DNA of 31,758 nt from Spirogloea muscicola (taxonomy: Eukaryota > Streptophyta > Zygnematophyceae > Spirogloeales > Spirogloeaceae). Below, in pieces: positions 17,482-27,540 of the stretch. How positions within the stretch are numbered: position 1 is the stretch's first letter; the number at the start of each line of letters is the position of its first letter. Under the pieces are notes generated by a model. That model had not been told where the DNA came from. It ran no database searches and worked only from the letters and a program-made list of their open reading frames with translations. The position numbers were made by a program, and so were the translations under genes. The stretch spans positions 820,903-852,660 of the forward strand of contig WELB01000003.1 in NCBI GenBank assembly GCA_009602725.1, given 5' to 3'.

Positions 17482-20400
17482 ATGACGCAGCTGCCAGGCG
17501 GCCGGCCCCGCAGCCCAGTGGGCGTCACCTGGCAGGCCATCCCAGGTGCCATGCCGCACGCCTAAATTCTAAACCTGAAATCCAAACCTGACCTTAATCC
17601 TAAATGCAGGCGCAATACGAAAATTTGACCCCTGTATTCCAAACCTTGCACCCCATATCCCAAACCTTAACTTTAAATTGTCAATCCTTTCCCGAAACCT
17701 TAAACCCTAAACACTGAATTACAGCCCTGGTGCGCTTGCCAACCGCCCTGCAGTGTGGTCACCTGCCTACACACCTCCTGCTGCCTACTTTTTAGAGCTT
17801 GATATCAAGCTCACTGTTTCCCATGATCTCATCTTTGGCCTTGGCAGCAGAGGGCTGACTGAGTCTAACATGTATCTCTTGCAGGCCCAGATGGCCCGCC
17901 AGGTCGAGCAGGCCACACGGCGACGCTGGCCGACAACGGCAGCATCTACGTCCTGGGCGGGCGCCGTGGCGACGCCTACTTCAACGACGCATGGGAGTTT
18001 GACACGGCGGCCAAAGCGTGGCGGCGGCTGGCGGCGGCGGCGCCATTTGCGCCACGGGCGTACCACACCGCCACGCTGGTCGGCGGCTCCCGCATCTGGC
18101 TCATCGGCGGCTCCGACGCCGTCACCGTCTTTGCTGACGTGCACGTGCTGGACACGGCCACTGGCCAGGTAGGTGGCAAGGACGCAGAATTTGGCATTCA
18201 TGAAGTTTCTAGATTAGGAAAGAGCTTGATACAAAATTAAAGGCAATTACGTAAGCCTCAAGCCCCTTCATAGGCAGTATTTCTTCATGGTATATACCAA
18301 TTGAACTTGCCAAGCTGGACAGCAATGCGGGAGCCTCCAGCCCTCGGGCCAAGCCCTCAGTCCTTTGACCAAGCTGACCATGCTAAGGCCTTGTGGCGCT
18401 CACTGGCGGGTGCCTCAGTGGAGCAGCCCGAGCTTAGAGGGCCAGCTGGCACGTGGCACGCACGCGGCGGCGCTCCACCCGCTCCGCCCAACCGCCATCC
18501 TCGTGTTTGGTGGCTACGGCGGGCAGCCCGGGCCTGGCCGCCGGCATGGCTGGCTGGCTGACCTCTGTGTCCTGCACACTGGTGCGTGCAGAATTCTGCT
18601 CTCAAATTTACCAGGCCTTGCAAGGTCGTGCTTGGTGTGCAAGCAGCGGTCATGGTCCTTGATCATGTGCATATTTCCTCAACTCTGAAGAGAGATATAA
18701 ACCCGTATCAACCCTTAAGTTGTAAAGCCCTACACGTCAACTCTTGATACCCAAAGCCTTCTAAGCGTCAACCTCTGACATTCGTGAACGGCCTCACATT
18801 AAATCCACCCTCCACCATAGTCCCTGAAGATTGAGACCTGTTGCCAACCTTATGATACCTCTGCAGTTCGTTGTGATGGCTGACAGCCACCTTGAGCCAT
18901 TGGTTATGCCGAGCTTTGTGGTGATGCTGCCGCTTGCTCCGGCGGCTGGGCAGAGGAGCTGGGGTGGGAGGAGCTGCGGGCGGGGGGCGAGCAGCCCTGT
19001 AGTCGAGGATACCATACGCTTGTGGCCGGCAGCAATGACGCGGTGTACCTTTTCGGTGGCAAGGGCGAGCACGGCATTCTTAAGAGCAACAATCTCAGGT
19101 GGCCGGTGTTGAGAGGAGCACATATTTCATGTATGGATTGCATAACACACATAGGAGGGAGAATCACAATGACTGCAGTGGTCTATATGAAGGTTTAGTG
19201 AATCAATGTCTGAAAGAGATTCAGTAGCCACTGAAGATGTGATTACCACAGTCTGTGTAGTCCTGAGCCTCTCATTGCAAGAAGCCCACAGCTGAGAGAA
19301 AGGCTGACAGCCCCAAACCGTGGGCCGCAGTGTATACAATTGCACGACTGGCGAGTGGCGGCAGCCGGTTGTGCAGGGCTTGGCCCCTGCGCCGCGGGCC
19401 AACCACGCCGCAGCGTTGGTCGGAGGCAACCTCATGGTCGTCCATGGGGGCCGCAGCGGCACAGCCCGCTTGCGCGACCTGTTTGCCCTCGAGGTGCGGC
19501 AGCGGTGCGGTGCCAGACCAGCCTTGCTCTCTGCTTGCATGATTGGCTTTCTAGGACCATAGAAGCCGCTACTGGAGCGTAGCAGGTCAGGCCTATAAGG
19601 CTCATGGGTGGGGTGATGTCTTTGTTCACGCTCGTGATAGCCTCACGTGTTCATAACAGTCCTAATTGACACAGTGGCCGCCAATCAAGCCGTGCAGACA
19701 GCACCTCAGCATAGAAAACCTGCAGTGGACAGTATAACATGCGCACCTGAATTGCGCATTCCAATGTGTGTCAGAAGTCTAGTTTTCAACCTACGTTCAA
19801 GGATGGATCTCCTAAGACCACGTAATCACCAGAGCAAAATGTAATCAGATGTAGACCGCACTAAGAACATCCTCCTCTCTAGCAATAGCGGGTGTTAAAT
19901 ACAAGATAATCACCTCTCTTTCTACTCTCTCCTGCCTGCAGGTACCGGCCAGCACCACAGAGGAAGGTGCACCGGGGCCGCTGCTAGTTTGGCACCAGCT
20001 GTCGGACACCAGCAAGGACTCGTCATTGGCGCCTGCTGCCAGCTGCCCTGGCGGCCGGGCCGCCCACACGCTCACGGTGCACGGGCATCGGCTCTACCTC
20101 TTCAGCGGCTACGGTGGCAAAGGTGAGAGCATCTCAGAATGGGAGCTCTGTTTGCGTGTTCTCCTCTGCTGTGGCTAGTCTTGGAGGCTCACGCTCTTGG
20201 GCTTTTCTTCGAGGGTCACGTTTTGGGGGATGGGTTCCTCGGTTCTCGTTACAGTGTGCTTGTGGCAGTCCACCAATTGTACCACATGTATCTGCATATA
20301 TATCCAAACTCCTGATTCTCAGGGGGTGCATGTGTCGTTGTAGGAACTCATCCACATTGTTCAAGAAAATTGTGCTAAAATTGTGCTAAAATTGTGCTTG

Positions 20401-23400
20401 TTCAATTGTGTCCGGCTGCCGCGCAGGCCGCACCTTCTCGGACCTGTACATAATTCGCAACTTCCCAGAACTGCAAGGTCTGCAAACTTCTTACCTCTTC
20501 TCAGTACTTGTGCACTCCAACCTCTAAGCTTTGATCCTTACCTTAAACATCTGATCACGTCCCTAAGCGTCCAATTCACGTGCCGTTTCTGTTGCTTTTA
20601 TATATATGTTGAGATGTTGAGATTCAATTGGCAGTGGCAGAAGCACCGCCAGCCAGCTTCTATTGGCATTGACTGGTCAAGGTCAGCAGTTGAAGGTCTG
20701 GCTTGTATCGGACTGGATCGGACTGTAGACTGATTGTGGTTGTGATAGGAACTTGCTAAGTAGAACCAGATCGTTGGTCTTGTTGCAGCCTTTTGCCAAG
20801 TCCTGCCACTTCAATCAAGCCGGCCGCCCATCGGCCGAAGGAAGGTGGCCCAGCCGGAGGCTCCGCACCCAGCCGGGGAGGGGTGGAGGAGCACCAAGCG
20901 TCTGCGTGCGTGCAGCGCCACCGATGCCGCAGCTGCAGTTTCCGTCAGTGCCAGGAAGAACACGACCGGTAGGCCGTACCATTGTGCCCCAGGTGTAGCG
21001 GTAGCAGCAGAGGGAGAGGAGAATGAGGAGCACAACGAGGAGCCGGACGTACATATCCTCGTCGGCCGCCAGGCAGAGGTTGCAGCAACTCAGCGGCGGC
21101 CAAGTAGAGAGGCGCAGAGAGCAGTGGCAACCGGGCCAGTCCAGGACATACACGACGCAGAAGCGGAAGGCCAAGCACCTGAGGTTCAGGGACAGGGCGA
21201 TTGTGGGATGGCCACTGACGGGGGAGGCAAGCAGCGACTCAGGAAGACTGCCCGTGTTCAGGACGACGGTGGAGCAGCTAACGTTGGCGCTTCCGCGGAC
21301 CAGCTGCCCTCAGAAAGGGATGGGCTGCGGCGGGAAGTGGAACGGCTGCAGGTCATGGTGCAGCGCTTGGTGGGTTTGCACTCACCCACCTTCCTTTGCA
21401 CCCTCAAGATGATTGCATTGGTTGTAGCTTCTCCCTATTCTGTCAAGCATACAACTGTGGGAGTATCGAAGCAGGAATAGGATGCACTGCTACCAGGCAG
21501 TGATGGAAGGCATGCATTCATCTGCAGAAGGATTCAGGATCCAGGATCCAGGATCCAAGATCAATCAAGTATTCCAATCTGGTCTGTCTTAAATCTGGTC
21601 GGAGGATGTAATAAAGGCATAGATGTATCCAGTATTCAGGCGTCTTATATGTGTCATGCAGATTGCTGAAGAGGAACAGCTTAGAGTCAGTCTCAGGTGT
21701 GCGGAAGAGGTGTCATCGGCAGACAAGGCAACCCTCCGCGAGACCAAGGCTGCGCTGCAGGTGTGTGGCCGTGCCTCAAGCACTCTACTGCAGTTGTTCA
21801 TCAGACTTGGTCTCTCTTAAGCAAGCCATTAAAGGGTCTGAAGGCTCCACAGTCTTTGCTGCTGTACTTGCCATTGTCATCTTGCGGACACCATGTGTAC
21901 GTGCTGAGGAGAGCTGGAGTTGCAAGGTCATTTGCAGAGAGAAGAGCTGAGAAGCTCCTCATCTCTTCTTACTCTCTTCTCTATACGTTTCTTCTTATCA
22001 GGCACTATCAAGCCAGCTGGAGCAGAAGAGGCAAGAGGACGGTGCGCAGGTGGACCATCTGCAGGCGCTCCTTGCCAACTCCGCGAGTGAGCTCGAGTTG
22101 GCAAACCAGCGTGCGCAGTTGCTGGCTGATCAGGCTGTGCGGTTGGAAGAGGAGTGGCGGTTGGCGCAGCGCGAGCACGAAGCGGCAGTAAGCCTGACCA
22201 GCTCCACTCCACTGGCAGTCAGCAATCAGAACATATAGCCTATGACTTGCACTTTGCATCATCAGTAAAGGATGCAGCTGCACAGCTTGAGCAGCTCTTA
22301 CATCAAACCAGCCATTGACTTTGTTAGTCATTGCGTCGTCTTCAACTCTCTGGCTCCTGGCCAGGTCCGGGCAGCCGAGGACGCTCTCAGAAGAGAGCAG
22401 GCGAAGGCTCAGGCTGCGGAGGTGCTGGCTGCTCAAGAGGCGGCAGCCAATTGCGAGCACAGGAAGGCAGCCGAGAAACTAAAAGCGGAACTGGCGGCCA
22501 CTCAGGCTGTGGTTTGCAGCCTCCAGGAGTCAGTGGATAGCGTCACTAAGCAGCTGGAAAGGTCTGGCCTATGAGCGCGACGTAATTTGCACCATCAGAG
22601 ATCAGACATATGCAGTTTAGAGATCACTTGCGACGGCCAAGCAAAACGTGGTTAAAAGAGGGGTTCATGAGAGTATACAGGTCTTATGAAAATGTTTGGA
22701 CAATGTTTGGACCAACAGTTTGTTTGCAACTGAGGCGTATGATTTCGTGCTTGTGGATTTTTGGAGGGCTCTCCAACATGTGGCAACCAGATGGGCAGCT
22801 GATTTGGAGAACCCTTGATCCCCTCATCCTTACTGTCACTTGCATTGTTCCGCAGGCAGACCTTGGAAGTTGATGTTGTCAAGCAGGAGCTGGCTGAGCT
22901 TCACCTACTCCACGCAGGGGTCAAGGCCGAGTGCAGCCGTCTGGTGACAGGTTTGCAGCAAGCACTGTGCTCGCATGTAACGGCATCTTGCAGCAATGCC
23001 ATCATAGTGTGGTCTGACAGCTTATATTGCTTGAAACCTTTAGAGTCTTTGATCTACTCATGATGGTATTATTCTTTTTGTATTTGGCATCTGTTGTATT
23101 TGGAATTTGAAATCAGTAGCATCACCATTTTGTATAGCACACATTGTGGTCCACTTCAGTGCAGATTGCCAACCCGTTTTTCTACGTGGTCTTGCAAAAT
23201 GGCCTTGATTACAGCTTGCGATGCTGCCGAAGCCGAGACGGAGCAAGCTAGACGGGAGCTCAAAGAAGTGCACGACAACTTCGAAAAACTCCGTAAGGAT
23301 GTGACTGAAGCCCGTGCATCAGAGTTGCGTGCCAAATTGGACACGGAGCAAGCCACAGGAGAAGCCAGCAGAATCCAGGAGCAGTGCGAGAAGCTTCGCA

Positions 23401-23851
23401 GGGATGTGGGCGAAGCTCAGCTGGCGGAGTCGCTGGCCAGGGGGAAGATGCAGCAGTTGCAGGTCACTCAGCACACTCCTGGCATGGCCTGGTGCAGTAA
23501 GGAATGGTCGTTCGTTTTGGGTGCTGCTTATATGGACCTGCTTGATTGATGCCAGTTATGCAAAGCAGCGGTTAGCTGTACATTAGCCCACTTACTGTTA
23601 TAAGATTATGCAACTCCTCTAAGCTGGCGAATTACGCTTGGGTCCACGTGCAGGAGTCACTGAGGAGCGCGGAGCAGGAAGCAGCGAAGCTGCGGGACGA
23701 GGCAGAGCGCATCTGGGCGTGGGCACGCGAGCAGGAGGTGGCCAACCACAAGGCGGAGGCCGAGGCGCGCGCGTGCCAGGAGCATGCTGGCCTCCTCCGG
23801 CTTGCAATCACGCGCAGCCTGCAAGGGCCGCCCGCCCGTCCTTCGCGTTGA
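17482..23851 (+). CDS. Kelch-repeat protein with long C-terminal coiled coil
   Basis: Fourteen exons: 17482-17545, 17885-18168, 18419-18581, 18954-19098, 19331-19493, 19942-20122, 20427-20477, 20789-21369, 21662-21760, 22002-22187, 22365-22561, 22856-22950, 23215-23462 and 23654-23851. All introns are GT-AG and the frame holds for 884 residues. The ATG at 17482 is the first after an in-frame stop at 17428. Six kelch blades are seen in residues ~20-350, each with the HT/HAA and GG pair: GHTATL…YVLGGRRG, YHTATL…WLIGGSD, THAAAL…LVFGGYGG, YHTLVA…YLFGGKGE, NHAAAL…MVVHGGRSG and AHTLTV…YLFSGYGG. A low-complexity, acidic and basic linker (~350-530) follows, then ~330 residues of Ala/Glu/Lys/Gln-rich heptads forming a coiled coil. 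The same layout occurs in Tea1-type polarity scaffolds and in plant kelch proteins related to ACBP4/5; no acyl-CoA-binding domain is present. A scaffold role is inferred. The first exon and the unbroken exon 8 are the least certain parts. Confidence 0.88.
17562..17716 (+). repeat. Degenerate telomere-like tract, C-rich on plus strand, in kelch intron 1
   Basis: About 155 bp of imperfect CCCTAAA/AAACCT units, for example CTAAACCTGAAATCC, CCCAAACCTTAACTT and CCTTAAACCCTAAACAC. The orientation is opposite to 17214-17280. Confidence 0.65.
20366..20398 (+). repeat. 11 bp tandem repeat, three units, in kelch intron 6
   Basis: AAAATTGTGCT repeated three times exactly, about 30 bp before the splice acceptor. 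Confidence 0.9.
21536..21557 (+). repeat. 7 bp tandem repeat, three units, in kelch intron 8
   Basis: AGGATCC repeated three times. Confidence 0.9.
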
Positions 23852-24422
23852 TGGAAGGTCATTGGAGATGGCAATTAGAGGATTTGGACCTTGTTCAAAT
23901 ACTGCTGTTACTAACAACTGTCAAGCTTAGCACATGAAGATACAGTTCTAGCTTATACTCACAGTTCTAGCTTATACTCACAGCTGCGTCACATGAAAGG
24001 TGGGACAGCAGTGTGGGAAACCCCCATAGCCCCCTACTTACTGAAATCTTAAGATTCTAAATTCAAACCCTCACAGATATTCCCCCACTGTGCTCCCTTC
24101 TCGGACATCTGTGGCACCCAGGGCTTACTTAATTGCCATCTCCTTGTTAGTGCGCTGTGGCGGATGTAATAATAGGTGTGTTGCTGAGAGCTGCATGAGC
24201 TGCATTGAGAATACTGGAGCTAGCCACAGTATGCGTGAGACACACTCCCTCAGCTGGCTTGACCCCCTAAACTATTCGTGCCCAGACTTGGCTCAGAGCA
24301 ATGGTGCTCATCATTTACGAAGAGCAGCGGTTAGCAGCTTGAAGGTCGCGTGGGCACTGTACAGCCCACAGCGGAGCTCTTGTGGCCGGCACATGATGGA
24401 CTAGCCACAGGCAGATGGCACT
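23852..24422. other. Convergent spacer between kelch gene and OEP37
   Basis: Presumably the two 3' UTRs. The only repeat seen is ACAGTTCTAGCTTATACTC in two exact tandem copies (23942-23960, 23961-23979). No exon was recognised. Confidence 0.5.
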
Positions 24423-26622
24423 TCAAATGTCAAAGTCCCATCGCTTTTTCAATTTGAATAGGAGAAAGGCTTGCAGGATATCATCCTGCGGCACCTGGAG
24501 CATCATCTGCACTTTGCACTTGCCCGGAGCCTTGGCTGCACCGCTGTCCTCCTTGCCCACCTGCAGCGCAGCATATTCGTCATAGACTATTCATCAGGTC
24601 CGCTACACCCCCAAAGTACTTCGCATGCAACCTTGCATCTTGCTCATGTACGAGCTGATCCGCCAAGGGTCCACCCAAGGTCAGGCAGAAGTCCAATTAT
24701 CAAGGCTCAGTCTACCGTGAACTTAACTGTTGCGCAGTGTCAGGTATACAAGCTGCAATGATGGAGCAGCAAGGATATTCATATGAATTGGGCACGCTGG
24801 CACCACGCTCTTACCCAGCAGCAAGCCCACCCAAGCCGCTGTTCTGAGTCGTATCCGACCTTCGCCTTGATGTTGGGGCTCGGCTTGTACTTGTACACCG
24901 CATTCCAGGTCACAGTCTGAAAGTCATACAAAAAACTGCAGACACCAAGCAAAGAACCCAAACGATAACTCAAATGCATTCGATGGATATGAGGATTTTT
25001 CTGGAAGAGAAAGGAGCGCAGATTCACCAGCTAATCGATTCTGCATTTGCCAACACAGTCCTTTGGAGGAACGAAGTGCTTCCCAGAAGGGGCACTGCGA
25101 GGTGTCTTCACGAAGAACTATTACCCGTATTGCTCCACATGACCTTGGGCTCTCACCTTAGCTTGTTCTGGACATCAAACTGGCGTTTGACGGCAACAAG
25201 GAGGCTCCGCCTGGGAAGCGACACGGCTGGCGTCACAGTGAAGCCCTCATCCTGGAGCCAAATATTAGTGTCACAGATTTTGGTCAGATAGAGCCAGAGG
25301 GTCTACATATTAGAAACATGCTCCTTGCTGCAACAAGCCGCAGAGCGAAGAGAATCAGCAGTTGCTTCAAATGCTTGTAAGGGAGGGGATGCCTGCTCTC
25401 TAATCAAATCAAAGCAGCTTGCAATGATAACAACAACTAGAGAGTGCCTGCTTGGAGCCCAACTTGGTTATGCACACGAGCTTAAGGTGCAGGGCTATTG
25501 CGCACCTTGTATGTGTACTTGAGGTTCAGCATGGGGTCCTCCTGCTGGAACTCTGCAAAGGCCAGGCCATTGCGCGTGGGGAGGCCGCCGAAGCCGCTCC
25601 AGCCGTGCGGCTCCGCCTGGTTCAGCTCGTCCCGCACGCACTTGAGCTCGCCGTTGGGGAAGGTCAGAACCGCCTTGCCCTGCAAAAAGTCGCCGGGATC
25701 GCCAGAAACCCACCTTGTCATATGAGTCCGTGGCGCCTCTCATGCAAGCGGCAGCCGGCATACGACTCAATGGGCAAACCCCGCGCAGCCCCGTCCGGCC
25801 ATCGGTGGCTGACCAGGTCTTACGAGGGTGCTTGGCGGTATCTCCACGAATGCCTGCGCCTGGAACCGCTGGTCGTTGGAGCGCGCCAGGGCCACCAGCG
25901 AGCCGCTGGCCTCCTGCGCTCCGCGCCGCAGCTCGGCTGCTCGGTGGGTGAGTACTTAAGGTTTTGGGGTAGGCAATCAATTACAATGCTAGAACACTGG
26001 TCTCTGAAATTAAAGGTCAAGGGTTTGAATCCCCTGTTCCCCTGACTCAGCGCTTCGTCTTTTGAGAAGTTACTGAATGGTTGCCTCAGTGCCGCGACGG
26101 CGGGGGGCGATTCCATGCCTTCGTCGTGGATCGAACATGCATCTCTACTCTGATAAAAGCCATATAAGAATGACGAGTGGAGGCCATTGCCGGGCCGGAG
26201 GGACAGCGAGCCGCTGCTACGGAGCCCCGCGGCGGCGGCGGCGGCGGCGCGGACCTTGACGTCGTGGCGGTACGTGAGGCGCACGGCCTTGCCGACGGCG
26301 GCGAAGACGGAGACGAGCGCGTTGCGGTCCTCCACGTCGTAGTCCACCGTCAAGTGCTTGGTCACCAGCGCCAGCAGCGGGTACCGGCACTCCACCTTGG
26401 ACGACACCTGCGCCGCAGCGGGGCTATGCGCCGCGTGAGCGGCGGCGGCGGCGGCGTTGGCTGCGGCGATGGAGCGCCCGGCAGTTGCGGCGGTGGCGAC
26501 GGCGGCGACGGCGGCGGGACCTGGAACGAGGCCTTGAGCTTGGCTGCGCCGCCAAGGATGCGCGCCGAGAGCTTGTTGACGACGAAGCTGTCCTCGCTGT
26601 CGAACTCGGAAGAGACCTTCAT
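24423..26622 (-). CDS. OEP37: Chloroplast outer envelope channel protein OEP37
   Basis: Minus-strand exons: 26622-26521, 26407-26255, 25931-25824, 25679-25506, 25251-25157, 24935-24815 and 24560-24423, totalling 296 residues from the Met at 26622. OEP37 is a beta-barrel, cation-selective channel of the plastid outer envelope. Recognition rests on KVSSEFDSEDSF, LVTKHLTVDYDVEDRNALV, LTYRHDVK, LKYTYKDEGF, VKRQFDVQNKLS, KAKVGYDSEQRLGWACCWVG and the C-terminal VQMMLQVPQDDI…KLKKRWD, all collinear with the plant protein as I remember it. Alternating hydrophobic/polar residues fit strands, and there is no N-terminal transit peptide, as usual for outer-envelope barrels. The plant protein has a short extra N-terminus; here an alanine-rich frame continues upstream of the Met toward the N at 26690, so the start is uncertain. 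Introns 1 and 2 use GTCCCG and GTCCGC donors. Confidence 0.92.
25966..26043 (+). pseudogene. Possible tRNA-like relic in OEP37 intron 3
   Basis: The 3' half resembles a tRNA. A CTCTGAA loop (26002-26008) would give anticodon CTG. The T arm is CAAGGG-TTTGAAT-CCCCTG, with the B-box variant GGTTTGAATCC (26022-26032). The anticodon stem and D arm do not pair properly, so it is at best a decayed tRNA or SINE head lying opposite to the gene. It sits in the intron between the exons at 26407-26255 and 25931-25824. Confidence 0.35.
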
Positions 26623-26636
26623 CGGGCCTCCCCGGT

Positions 26637-26651
26637 GCGCCGCCGCCGCCT

Positions 26652-26685
<34 letters not shown>

Positions 26686-26690
26686 GGCTN
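26637..26690. repeat. GCC trinucleotide repeat ending at an assembly N
   Basis: About 14 GCC/CCG units with one interruption, followed by GGGGCT and a single undetermined base at 26690. The tract is a plausible assembly breakpoint. Confidence 0.85.
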
Positions 26691-26814
26691 AGCTTGCCCA
26701 CCACTCAGAGTACGTGAGGCGCAGCTGCAGGGGTTATGAGCAGTCGGCCATCTCAATTTTGCACATTTGTGGTAATGGATTATGCAGCAGCTACGAGGCA
26801 GGGCAGTAACTCAC

Positions 26815-27539
26815 GTGCTCCACCAATTGAGCTCCCCAACAAAGAGCACGGTACCGCCGCCGGATGGCGCGGCACCCCGTGCGCCGGCCGCCTGCCCAGC
26901 CCGCTGCTCCTGCGAGCTCTGAGGGGCAGCCCCCCCGCCTTCCCCAACGGCGGGGGATGCAGAGGTAGTGTCAGCGGCGGCGGCGCCTGCCACTGGAGGA
27001 GCGCCGGCCGGGCTGGCGGCCAGCTTCACAGCCTCTGTCGATGGCGGCGGCACGCGCGGGAAGCCGAGGTGGACGTCCTCGTAGAGGTCCAAACCGTCGT
27101 CGCCGTCGGCGCCGTCGTCGTCCTCGTCCTCGTCCTGCTGCTCCTCCTCGTCGCCCTCGTCCCCGTCCTCCTCCTCCTCCTCCACGTCGTCCTCCTGGAG
27201 CGCTCCCCCGCCATCAATGTCGGCTCCACTGACGGTCGTCGGCTGCAAGCCATTGCCATCATCCTCGGCCTCCGCAGCCGCGTCCAACCTCCCGGAGGCT
27301 TCTCCCAGGCCCTCCCCAGCCTCGTCCTTGACCACGTCGCCGCCACCGCCACCATCACTGCGAGAGGCTGCCTGGAACTGGAAGCTGTCCACAGCGTCGT
27401 CGTCGTCATTGTCCTCCTCATCACCGCCGCCGCCGCCGCCGTCGCCGCCGCCGCCGTTGCCGCTGCTGCCGCCGCTGCCGCCGCCGCCGCCGCATACGGA
27501 CGCAGCACCATGTGCTGACCGGCTGCGGCACCATAGCAT
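26815..27539 (-). CDS. CPSF6/CFIm68-like RRM protein, first exon only (3' part missing)
   Basis: Open from ATG 27539 (minus) for 241 codons to a good donor, GCAC|GTGAGT, at 26815/26814. The exon encodes a Gly-rich N-terminus, an extremely acidic Asp/Glu region, the segment GLDLYEDVHLGFPRVPP (close to the DVN-GF motif I recall in plant CFIm68-like proteins), a Pro/Ala/Gly linker, and then TVLFVGELNWWST, the first strand and RNP2 of an RRM. The WW after RNP2 is typical of CPSF6-type RRMs. This family is the large subunit of cleavage factor Im, which acts in nuclear pre-mRNA 3'-end formation. The rest of the RRM (RNP1) and the C-terminus are not found in the 190 bp before OEP37 begins. That leaves truncation or an assembly gap at the N (26690) as explanations. 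No alternative Met exists downstream in this frame. Confidence 0.7.
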
Positions 27540-27540
27540 G
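27537..27540. promoter_or_regulatory. Overlapping divergent start codons (shared CATG)
   Basis: The palindrome CATG supplies the ATG of the minus-strand CPSF6-like frame (27539-27537) and the first ATG of the plus-strand LRB-like frame (27538-27540). If both are real starts, each gene's 5' UTR and promoter must lie in the other's first exon. An alternative LRB-like start (MEPEASC) lies at 27571. Confidence 0.5.

Noticed and set aside
26697-26735. Possible second exon of the CPSF6-like gene (…LRLTYSEWW…) before the N
   Set aside because: In the phase required by the previous exon it does not resemble an RRM, and the other phase does not join.
26811-27518. Long plus-strand frames opposite the CPSF6-like exon
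   Set aside because: They are antisense to an Asp/Glu- and Gly-rich exon, giving Val/Ala/Arg runs; only the minus frame gives YEDVHLGF and the RRM start.
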